Assembly (NCBI GenBank): GCA_947650365.1
Contig: CANTAL010000145.1
Location: forward strand, 32,501-96,500
Reading direction: 5' to 3'
From: Chamaelirium japonicum
Lineage: Eukaryota; Streptophyta; Magnoliopsida; Liliales; Melanthiaceae
DNA length: 64,000 nt
Shown here: one piece after another, positions 34,090 to 43,239 of the stretch
Layout of the letters: every line of letters begins with the position of its first letter
How positions within the stretch are numbered: the first letter of the stretch is position 1
Program-made: the position numbers and the translations under genes
Notes under the pieces: model-generated
Told to the model about the DNA's origin: nothing
The model's database searches: none
Seen by the model: the letters and a program-made list of their open reading frames with translations, nothing else

Positions 34090-34410
34090 TCGTCCTAACG
34101 TCATCCAAGCGGGCTTCTATCTCCTCGAGGTGAGCTACTACCTTTTTGGGGCGAGCTACCTGGTGACGTCATCGTAACGTCATCCAAGCGGGTTCCACTT
34201 CATCAGGTCGAGCTACTACTTATTTGGGGTGAGCTTCATGGTGACGTCATCATAACATCATCCAGGCTGGTTCCACTTCCTCGGGTCAAGCTATTACGTC
34301 TTTGGGGTGAGCTACCTGGTGACGTCATCGTAACGTCATCCAGGCGGGTTCCACTCCTTGGGTCGAGCTACTACCTCTTTGGGGTGATCTACCCGGTGAC
34401 ATCATCATGA
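34090..34410 (-). repeat. 78-bp tandem array with TGACGTCA motifs in U3 of the element F LTR
   Basis: Four copies with a 78-79-bp period; the 'taacgtcatcca' core recurs at 34,097, 34,176, 34,254 and 34,332. The bZIP/CRE-type palindrome TGACGTCA is exact at 34,164-34,171, 34,242-34,249 and 34,320-34,327, and degenerate in the outer units. The array is upstream of the minus-strand TATA box. Confidence 0.8.
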
Positions 34411-34734
34411 AGTCCTACCACCTCCTCCTTCTTGCCTCAGGCCTTCTTCGACATCCTCCCCGTCTTGCCACATGGGGGGCCTTCAGGTGGCCACGAAGGC
34501 AATCAAGCCGGTGACTTTTATCGGGCACCAACAGCAACTAGTAAGAATGCGTAACAAAACTAATACGATGGCCCCACACCGTATCTGACTATTTCACCAA
34601 ATAATCTTTTTAATCAATCCACTACGCCCATGGAGCTGACTTGATCTCCAAAGATGTGGACACCAAACCATCAGAAAATGACACTACAAAAATGAAATCA
34701 AAATCTGAGTGGAATCAACATCAGTAACTACGCA

Positions 34735-35860
34735 ATCACACACAGAATCCAGAGACTTTCAGCTCTACAACTGAAATCCGTCAACAAGAAATTTGTGCAG
34801 GACGTGAATGCTTGGGTAAAAAAAAAAACTGGAATGAGATCTCCTTGATTCGTCCCAAAACTTAGTTATCCGAGACGAATAAACGAGAAAAATCAGAGAA
34901 AAAAACGATCAACAGCGCAAGAATCAAATCCAGAAACTTTCAGCTCTACAACTGAAATCTGTCGACAAGAAATTCCTGCAGGACGTGAATGCTTGGGAAA
35001 AAAACTAGAATGAGATCGCCGCAATTTGTCCCAAAACTTAATTATCCGAGCCGAATAATCGAGAAAAATTAGAGAAAAAAACGATCAACAGAGCAAGAAT
35101 CAAATCCAGAAACTTTCAGCTCTCCAACTGAAATCCGTCGACAAGAAATTCGTGCAGGACGTGAATGCTTGGGAAAAAAAACCTGGAATGATATCTCCGC
35201 GATTCGTCCTAAAACTTAGTTATCCGAGCGGAATAAACGAGAAAAATCAGAGAAAAGAACGATCAACAGAGCAAGAATCCATGGAGAGAGGGAGGGGAGG
35301 GGAGGGGAGGGGGGAGAGAAGGAAACCCTAGATTTCGTGCCTGGAATCTTGATTCGTCCCAAAACTTAGTTATCCGAGACGAATAAACGAGAAAAATCAG
35401 AGAAAAAAACGATCAACAGCGCAAGAATCAAATCCAGAAACTTTCAGCTCTACAACTGAAATCTGTCGACAAGAAATTCCTGCAGGACGTGAATGCTTGG
35501 CAAAAAAACTAGAATGAGATCTCCGCAATTTGTCCCAAAACTTAATTATCCGAGCCGAATAATCGAGAAAAATTAGAGAAAAAAACGATCAACAGAGCAA
35601 GAATCAAATCCAGAAACTTTCAGCTCTCCAACTGAAATCCGTCGACAAGAAATTCGTGCAGGACGTGAATGCTTGGGAAAAAAAACCTGGAATGATATCT
35701 CCGCGATTCGTCCTAAAACTTAGTTATCCGAGCCGAATAAACGAGAAAAATCAGAGAAAAGAACGATCAACAGAGCAAGAATCCATGGAGAGAGGGAGGG
35801 GAGGGGAGGGGGGAGAGAAGGAAACCCTAGATTTCGTGCCTGGAGGTAGGAGGAGATCGT
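34735..35860. repeat. tandem repeats (~176-182 bp) with a 504-bp higher-order duplication
   Basis: The 'actttcagctct' block recurs at 34,754, 34,936, 35,112, 35,440 and 35,616. The pair of units plus a GGGGA-rich tract (35,281 and 35,785) repeats with an exact 504-bp offset. Each unit also holds 'caggacgtgaatgcttgg' and 'ttagttatccgag'. Confidence 0.85.
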
Positions 35861-36160
35861 CAGGAGAACGCACAGCCACCGGAGAAGCCGTGGCATTCCG
35901 AGCGGAAGCTCCATCGTCACCCAAAGCAGCGCTGGAAGCGTGAAGCCAAATGCGAGCAGGGGGAGCGGTGGTGTCGAGTCATGACTCATCTCCAACGGGC
36001 TCCGAGCGGAGCTCTGTTGGGCGACGTGGCACGCGGAACGCATACCGCTGCTCCAACGGGCTCCGAGCGGAGATCTAAAGTCCGCGTGCCACGTTGACCA
36101 CGTGCCGGCCGGGCCTCCGAAGCCCTCCACATACAACAGAGGTTCTTCGGAGCCTCCCAA
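35720..36160 (-). other. unassigned minus-strand frame with signal-peptide-like segment
   Basis: A 146-residue frame contains ELPLGMPRLLRWLCVLLTIS, resembling a secretory signal. The upstream part overlaps the terminal repeat of the Harbinger element and the downstream part lies in the tandem repeats, so it may not be a gene. Confidence 0.2.
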
Positions 36161-36319
36161 CGAATAAAAAATTGGAAAATTTTATTCATACCCCAAAAAT
36201 CTGTAATTAGCCCCCGTATCCCTAGCGTTTCTCAATAACTTACTCAACAATCCTTTAATACCAACAATGCCCATTTTTTTGTACCCCAAACCTCAAAGCC
36301 CCTGCCCAGCGTCGTTTGT

Positions 36320-37012
36320 ACCCCCAACCCAACCCAATGTTTGTTTAAACTTAGCCCAAGCCGAACCCGTCGGGTTGACCGGGTTGTGCGGGGTGGGTTC
36401 GGGTTGGCCCGCCCAAGTTGCAGCTAGGGGTGGCAATGAGTCGTGTCGTGTCGGGTTCGTGTCGTGTCTAGTTTCGTGTTGTGTTCAAAACCCCTAGACC
36501 CGGACCCGACCCGTTTAACTAATCGTGTCTAGATCCTAAACCCGTACCCGACTCGCTAATAAACAGGTAGACACGATAAGATCCGGTAAGACCCGTTTAC
36601 CACCCGGATCTATTCAGTTGACCCGATCCGACCCAATCCGACTTGACCCGACCTGACCCGAAAGACCCACTGGTATTATATATTATAGTATCGGATTGCT
36701 GGTAGACCCAACCCGACCCGACCCGACACGACCCGTTGAATACTAAACGGGTCTTCCTGGGTCTACCGTGTCCAGACCCCAAACCCAGACCCGACCCGTT
36801 TTTTAAACGGGTCTATTGTGTCGACCCGTTTACGACCCGAACCGTTTAGCCTTGACCCAAACCCGCTAACTTCGTGTCGGGTCCTGTCGAGTCGAGGCGA
36901 AATAATTCGGGTTGGGCTCGGATTAGCCCGCCCAAATTCGGGTTGGGTTCGGGTTGGACTCGGGTTGGGTTCAGGTTGGGCCGTCCCAAGTTGCAGCTCT
37001 ACTTGTGCCTTC
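36320..37012. mobile_element. hAT-like fragments inside the Mutator-type element
   Basis: TAGGGGTGGCAATGAGTCG at 36,425 resembles hAT ends seen elsewhere in the window, and 'cccaagttgcagct' occurs both just before it and at 36,985-36,999. A complete pair of ends with target duplications could not be established. This looks like one hAT-type element inserted into, or recombined with, another. Confidence 0.45.
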
Positions 37013-37025
37013 AAGTATCAGCCAA

Positions 37026-37085
37026 TTGGAAGTGGGCCATTGCTCGAAAGGTTTCGGGACACCCGCCGATCTCAAAAAAAAAAAA
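37026..37085 (+). mobile_element. tiny retroposed insert with A-tail and 13-bp target duplication
   Basis: About 48 bp of sequence followed by a run of about 12 A is flanked by perfect copies of AAGTATCAGCCAA (37,013-37,025 and 37,086-37,098). The A-tail and the long direct repeats are hallmarks of LINE-driven retroposition. It could be a 5'-truncated SINE. Confidence 0.75.
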
Positions 37086-37402
37086 AAGTATCAGCCAACT
37101 GCATAAGGTTTATTTAAGAGTGGGGTGTATTCAAGAGTGTATATAATTGGGGTATATTTAAGGGGGTATGTGTTTGATTGGGGTATAATCAAGTTGGGGC
37201 GGGCCATTTAACTGGGGTGTATTGAAGGTGGGTTGTAAGGGGGAAAGGTATTTTTGGGATAGGAATGGGGTATGAAAAAAAAAATGGGGTGTATTCAAAT
37301 TTGTTGGAAATGCGGGCTAATTACAGATTTATGGGGTATGAATAAAATTTTCCTAAAAAATTATGTATTTTTTTTAAAAAACCTCCCGGATCTTTTATAA
37401 AT

Positions 37403-37447
<45 letters not shown>

Positions 37448-37702
37448 TTTTCAACGGCTACTTTTTATCCGATTGAGGGGCAACGGCTACATTTTGGACC
37501 GTTGCCCCCAATTTAGATGTTTGTGATTGTTTTAAAATAAAAAAGAATAGGTTAAAAAATTCTAAAAATTATAATTTTTTTTTTGAAAATCTATAAATAC
37601 CCCCTTCTACCCATCTACCCATCATTCTTCATCCTCCCACCATTCTTCATTCTCCCACCCAATTTCAAAATAAATTGACTTCTTCCACCTACCTACTAGT
37701 AT

Positions 37703-38843
37703 ATGGATCCGTATCAAAAAAAATTTTACTCTCAATTCCTCACTGGTGATGAATCGGCCTTCAACGCATACATGAGTAGCGGTCGAGTCGATGGGAACCC
37801 GATGCTCTCAATTCCGGAGAAGAAGCCAACGACGCAACGAGAGGCATCGTCCGAACAAGCATCGATCGTGGAGAAAAAGAAGTCTTACAAGCGGGGAGGA
37901 AACTGGACCATCCCCGAGGATAGATTGCTTGTGTCCGCATGGCCAACACGAGCCAAGATGCAATCCAAGGTACCGGTCAACCACGACTTCATTTTTGGGC
38001 AAGAATTTTTGAATATTATAGCAAGTACAATACCCACTGTACGATCGAATGGACCCAAAGCCAAATGATGTATCGATGGTCGGTCATTCAAATATCGGTC
38101 AACAAATTTTGCGGGTGCGTTAGCCAAATCGAAGGATGACCAAGATCTGGTACCGAACTCGTTGACCAGGTAAATACTAATTAGCGAGTGATTTTATTTA
38201 AATAGTTATATCATCTATGGTTTTAATTTATTTTAAATTATTTATGCAGCTAGCAGATACAAAACTTCTTTACAATGATCTCTACCACGAGTCATTCAAA
38301 TTCGAGCATTGCTAAGTGGAGCTACGATATCAGTAGAAATATATACAGCAAATACAATCCTTTCATCAAGTAAGGACAGAGCCGAGGAGAGAGAGGGAGT
38401 CTGATTCCTCACCAAACAACTCCTCTCCAATAACCCCAAATGTTATGAGCCTCGGGGATGAAAATGACGAGCCTACCGAGATGCAAAGGCCGAAGGGGAA
38501 GAAAGCAGCAAAATTGGCAAGGAAGTATAAAGGTCAGGTGTTAATCGACGGAGGAAGCAGCGAATCCGCCTACATACTGTTCAGGGAAGCATTCACATAG
38601 ATAAAGATAGATAAGGAATAATCCAGGAAAGAGAGAAAAGAGAGAAGGGATAAGAATACCGAAAATGCAACTATGGTTGAAGTCGCAAAATTACAAGCAC
38701 AAACCGAGTCTCAAAAGGAAGCATGAAAGCAACAGAAATTGGATGATGCGATCATGATGAAGGATCTCACGGGGCTCTCACAGGCAGAGCGAGAATATTT
38801 CGAACTGTGCAAGGCTGAGATTCGAGCTCGGAAAGGGTTATGA
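37703..38843 (+). pseudogene. PIF/Harbinger ORF1 (Myb/SANT-like) protein, broken
   Basis: It has a TATA-like CTATAAATACC (about 37,582), a pyrimidine-rich leader and a start at 37,703. The protein shows KRGGNWTIPEDRLLVSAW (the Myb/SANT-like DNA-binding start) and, after a frameshift near 37,945, FWARIFEYYSKYNTH, MMYRWSVIQ and NKFCGCVSQIE. An intron with GT-AG borders spans 38,170-38,249. It is followed by ADTKLLYNDLYHESFKFEHC and a Lys/Glu-rich NAM-associated-type C-terminus ending REYFELCKAEIRARKGL. ORF1 proteins bind element ends and help the transposase enter the nucleus. Stops at 38,138 and after FEHC, plus the frameshift, show it is dead. Confidence 0.85.
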
Positions 38844-39099
38844 TTTCTTTGAGTTGTAATATATAGTAGCTTTAATTAGAGATGTGACTTCCTTGAATTA
38901 TTTGAATTATATAATTTTTAGTAGATTGTATTAGGTGTTGAACTCTTTTGGCATTCAATAAAAGTGCATTTATTATTGAAATTGAAAGCGCGTACAAGAA
39001 CTCGAATAAGTTCGAGACAATTACATTAAAATAAAAAATATAATCTTAAAATTGAGATCCCTTGAGTTGGCACAAATGCTCGATCAAATCATTTTAAAG

Positions 39100-40341
39100 T
39101 TAGTCGTGGCTTTTCCTACTCCTTATCCGATGATGGTTCTGGATAAACTCCATCAGATGCACCATATACTCGTGAGAAGCTTCTACAGTTGGCGTTACAT
39201 CGGGGATATCAAAGTCGAGATCGTGGTGAAGATCTCGTTCATCTTCAACAATCATATTATGCATTATAATGCAGGCTGTCATGATGTCTATAAGCATATT
39301 CGGCTACCAAAAATGTGCCAGTCCTCTTAGTATCGCAAATCGGGCTTGCAACACTCCAAAAGCTTGCTCAACATCCTTCCTTGCCCCCTCTTACTGTTGA
39401 GCAAAATACTTATTCTTGTTTCCTCAAGATGCTGGGATGGTCTTCTCTAATATTGACCATGAGGGGTAAATTCCATCGGCGAGATAGTATCTCATATTAT
39501 AGTCATAGTCGTTGATTGTAAAATTACATGGGGCAGCTCTTCCCTCTGCAAGTTGCCTGAAGACCGGTGAACGATCGAGGAAGTTGATATCATTGTGCGA
39601 CCCTGGCAGCCCAAAGAAGGAGTGCCAGATCTATAGATCTTTGCTAGCTACAGCCTCTAAAATAATTGTTGGCTCATGAATATGGCCAGTGTATATACCT
39701 TGCCAGGCTGTTGGGCAGTTCTTCCACTTCCAGTGCATGCAATCAATGCTTCCGAGCATGCCTGGAACCCCTCGTTGTTCACCTTTTACGAGGAGTCGTG
39801 TAACATCTTCGTTATTGGGTGAACGAAGATACTCCTCCCCAAAGACGTTGATGATCGCTCGAACAAATCTCTGCAAGTTCTCGATCGAAGTACTTTCTCT
39901 GATCCGAACGTAGTCATCCACAGAATCGGCGGATGCTCCATACGCGAGCATCCGTATAGCGACGGTAATCTTTTGAAGACTGGATAGTTTTAATTTTTCA
40001 GCATTGTCCTTCTTTTGGACGAAGTAGTTGTCGTGGTCCATGATTACGTCATGGATCCACAGGAAGAGAGGACAACTCATCCTGAATCTCCATCAGAACT
40101 AGTAAGGAAGGTAAGTTGACTGATCGGCCAAGTAATCCTGAAATAGCTGATTATGGCCTTCTAGTCTACTACGATCAAGCATGGCGTGGCCTAGTACAGA
40201 GCCACGTCTTCTACGTCAACGTGAACTTTCAGCTTGCTGCTCTTCCTCGCACGCGATGGCTCCAATAAAAAATAACATTCTATGGGTGGAGCTATCATCG
40301 CTGCTGCTCGACGTGTTATCGGTGGGGCTCAAACTGGACAT
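39100..40341 (-). pseudogene. PIF/Harbinger DDE transposase, broken
   Basis: The minus strand begins MSSLSPTDNTSS at 40,341, downstream of a TATA box (TATATAAAG at 40,411-40,418). The N-terminal part has stops (CGT-TGA, TAG, TGA). A 149-residue open stretch follows with the helical region and GSIDCMHWKWKNCPTAW, containing the first catalytic Asp. Further fragments show GSHNDIN (second Asp), YYLADGIYPSW, and VEQAFGVLQARFA (catalytic Glu). The end is TVEASHEYMVHLMEFIQNHH. It normally cuts element ends. All three DDE residues remain but the frame is broken at several points. Confidence 0.85.
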
Positions 40342-40430
40342 GGTGTCTGGAGAGTGGATGATATGGACAAAGTTTGAATTTGTGATGGTGTGATAAGAGA
40401 AGCCTCATCTTTATATAGAAAAAATTTCAA

Positions 40431-40745
40431 TGGATAGATATCTATCCATTGGTGGTGGCAATGCGTGCCACCTCGCATGTCATGCCCAACGGATAGAAAT
40501 ATATCAGTTTGGCTCTTGAAATGCAAGCCACCTCTCATATCGTACCCAACGGATAGAAATTTATAAGTTTGTCCCTTAAAATGCATGTCATCTCGCAGAT
40601 CGTGTCCAACAGATAGAAATTTATCTGTTTGGCTTTTGGAATGTGTGTCGATTCGTAGATCATTCCCGACAGATAGAAATGAACTATTTATGGTGGATAT
40701 GTGAGCTACGTCGCGGATCATACCCAATGAAAATAAATATAACCG
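40431..40745 (-). repeat. 60-bp tandem repeats upstream of the Harbinger transposase
   Basis: Four to five copies with an exact 60-bp period; the 'aacggatagaaat' core recurs at 40,488, 40,548, 40,608 and 40,668 with some substitutions. They lie between the transposase TATA box and the right end of the element. Confidence 0.85.
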
Positions 40746-41045
40746 TTAAAAGTATTATATAATTTTTAATAAGTTATTCATAATTTTTTTACAATTTTAT
40801 ATATTTTTTAACATTTAAATTGATGCGTGGAAAAAAAATTAAGGTGGGAGGGGTTTGGAGTAAATTGGAGAGTTTGGATAACTTGGAAATGGATAGGGTG
40901 TTTGGTGCAAAATGGCTCGGATATCCGGTTCGGAGGCCGTTGGAGTTGAACCGCTCCACTAGGAGGTTTTCAATGAGGTGGCAGCAAAACCCGAGCCCCA
41001 CTTGCTTCGGAGGTGCTCCTTGTTCGGAGCCCATTGGAGATGCTC

Positions 41046-43239
41046 TAAGTAGCCGTAATTTTGGGGGATTTTTTTAAAAATATTATTAAAAAAATAAAAT
41101 AATTAGTTAAATAGCAGTTGACCAAAAGTATTTGTCGGACTAGCGCTGACAGCCACATGGCATGTCAGCCCCGAAAAGCTCTTGCCACGTCGTATGTCAT
41201 TTTTTTTTCCTGGGTTCAGGTAAACCTAGCATCTGTATTGCTGGGTTCACTAATCAGTGTCCCCGCTAATCCCACTTCCGCAATAAACTTAACCCTTCTT
41301 AAAACCGGTGCTCACAATGCTGGTTTTAAAACCGGTATTCTCATAGCCGGGTTCAAACCTCAGTATAAACCCGGTATTTGCACCACCGGGTTTAACCTGC
41401 TGTCTGTCCTACTTTTCCCTCAGTCTGCTCTCTGTCAAACTTCCCTCGATCGAGCCCTAGTCCCTCAGTCGATACCCGGTGTTGTCATCACCAGGTTTAA
41501 GCTTATCCCTCTAAAAAAAATTACCCGGTCTTTCCCCTCAGTCTGTGACCCCTCAGTCTGCTCTCTGTCAAACTTCCCTCAGTCGTCCCTCAGTCGATAC
41601 TCGGTGTTGTCATCACTAGGTTTAAGCTCAGCCCTTAAAAAAATTACAATGGAGCCTCCCTCTATTAACATAACAGACACTCACTCTCACTCTCTCTGTC
41701 TCTGTCTCTCCCACTCCCGCCCTCACTCCATCCGCTCTCTCTCACTCTCTCTGTCTCTGTCTCTCCCGCTCCCACCCTCACTCCATCTGCTCTTTCACTC
41801 TCTCTGTCTCTCTCTCTCTCTCCCCCTCTCGCCCTCACTCTATCTGCTCTCTCGATCAAATTGGTCTCCTCTGTGCCATTCTCCACTCGCCCCTCCTCTC
41901 TACCACTCTCTACCTCACGCACGATCCCCTCCTCCCTACCACTCGACCTCGATCTTTCCCCTCCTCCCTGCCACTCTCCATCTTGCCTCCAGGTCGCGGT
42001 CAAGGACGAGAATGTCATACGAGGCTGCCTCCTAACACCATCCTTTGAGGTACTCTCTCTCTCTTTCTCTCTCTCTCTGAGTCTCTCTGAGTAGCTGCAT
42101 TTGCAGGCTGTCCGATCTTACAAGCTCCGCATCCACTTGGATTCACTATTCAACGTGAAGAGGTATTGATTAATTCCTTCTCATCCAACCAGTTTTAAAT
42201 GAAAGAGTGTTTTTCAAACGAATGGGTGTTTCTGAACAAACAAGTGTCATTTCAGTAGTGTCTTTTGAGTTCTTTGAAATAATGTCCCCGTTTTGGTTCT
42301 CGGTATTTTTTTAGTGTTTTATGTCTATTTCGAGGTCTCTTGTTCTCGGGATAACATTGTTCATAAGAGAGTTGAGTTCACAAGGCGAATTATTAGCAAT
42401 GCACGTTTTAATCCTGTGGTGAACGGATTATCTGTAAACCCGGTGCATATAAAGTGGTAATATCTTTTCTAAAATCAATGACAACATGCCTAGCATTAAA
42501 CCGATTCCTTCGAGTCATGCTCTTCTTCCTTCGTTCTTCTTATTCAAAACTTGGATTTTAGATTTTGAACCTACTTGGGAAAATGAATGTTTCCAACACC
42601 ATGCATAGGTTGCACTCAATGCGGCTATCTTTAGTCGATGGGTAATGTTTTTTTTATCTGTGAGTAGAGTAGGAACATATTTAATAGTTATATCATTTGC
42701 AATCGTCTGAATCTTAAGATGTTCTTCAAACAAATCATATACTTTAGTCAGATTAGGTAACCCAAGGAAGGAGAATTAGATCAAGAATTTTTATTTTAAT
42801 AATTAAAAGTTTTAAAGAATCCTCTCTCTTTCTCTCTCTGTCTCCCTCTCTCTCTCTTTATCTGAGTAGCTGCATTTGTAGGCTGTCCAATCTCGCAAGC
42901 TCGCATCCACTTGGATTCGCCATTCAACGTGAAGATGTATTGATTAGTTCCGTTCCCAATTTGATCCTATAATATGTTTTCTTAATTTGACATCACGCAT
43001 TCATTTTGTAATTTGCTCTCTTAATTTCTAACTTTATCGTGTTAACCAAGGAAATGACATTCGGTTCACGAGTTCCCGAACTACTTTCTTGGGGGGGTAG
43101 GATCATTATGGATGGTGAGTCCCCCGAGTTTCAGGAATGTCGAAGATGATTGGTGTTTGTCAGTCCTACTATATAGTATATAGATTTCCTTGAGTTGTTA
43201 CATGGGGTGACGGGGTATTCATCCGACCAATTTATTCTC
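41046..43239. other. low-complexity and repeat-rich sequence
   Basis: 41,290-41,640 holds several short palindromes of the form (A)CCCGGTATT...ACCGGGTTT and a ~130-bp block present twice (about 41,411-41,523 and 41,545-41,648). 41,660-42,090 is a long (TC)n-type tract. A ~125-bp segment is present twice (42,045-42,175 and 42,830-42,950, sharing 'gagtagctgcatttg.aggctgtcc'). The palindromes resemble subterminal repeats of CACTA elements, but no CACTA ends were found. Confidence 0.5.

Larger units (their letters stand above)
29520..34533 (-). mobile_element. copia element F, 3'-truncated, with several nested insertions
   Basis: Minus-strand Ty1/copia relic. Its 5' LTR is 31,929-34,533, inflated by insertions, with ends TGTTGG...CCAACA. 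The primer site at 31,914-31,925 is degenerate. Gag lies at 31,160-31,900 and the zinc knuckle/protease/GAG-pre-integrase part at 29,520-29,947. The gypsy solo LTR (29,948-31,155) splits it. Integrase, RT and the 3' LTR are missing; the sequence ends near the A-type LTR fragment. Confidence 0.8.
31929..34533 (-). repeat. element F 5' LTR with insertions
   Basis: Inverted ends TGTTGG/CCAACA. After removing the hAT element (32,202-32,858) and the element at 32,975-33,717 about 1.2 kb of LTR remains. On the minus strand a TATA box (TATATAAAG, about 33,729-33,738) follows a 78-bp repeat array at 34,090-34,410, placing the array in U3. Confidence 0.7.
36174..37353. mobile_element. Mutator-type non-autonomous element, 1,180 bp, TSD TAAAAAATT
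   Basis: About 45-bp terminal inverted repeats (GGAAAATTTTATTCATACCC and its complement at the right end), with perfect 9-bp duplications TAAAAAATT at 36,165-36,173 and 37,354-37,362. The 9-bp duplication and AT-rich TIRs indicate Mutator. The interior contains hAT-like GGGTTGGG and CGGGTC repeats and a tiny retroposed insert. Confidence 0.9.
35984..41045. mobile_element. PIF/Harbinger element with two broken genes
   Basis: Terminal inverted repeats CTCATCTCCAACGGGCTCCG (left) and the complement of GGAGCCCATTGGAGATGCTC (right) are Tourist/PIF-like. Inside are the Myb-like ORF1 protein (plus strand) and a DDE transposase (minus strand), convergently arranged. A second internal copy of the left terminal block lies at about 36,052-36,080. 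The expected 3-bp target duplication is not visible. A Mutator-type miniature element (36,174-37,353) is inserted near the left end. Confidence 0.8.

Noticed and set aside
34735-35860. Tandem repeats considered as a CRISPR-like array
   Set aside because: Units are ~176 bp with no constant short repeat and unique spacer pattern, and the genome is plant nuclear.
41118-42035. 305-residue plus-strand open frame
   Set aside because: Half of it is translated (TC)n microsatellite and the rest lies in palindromic repeats; no recognisable domain.
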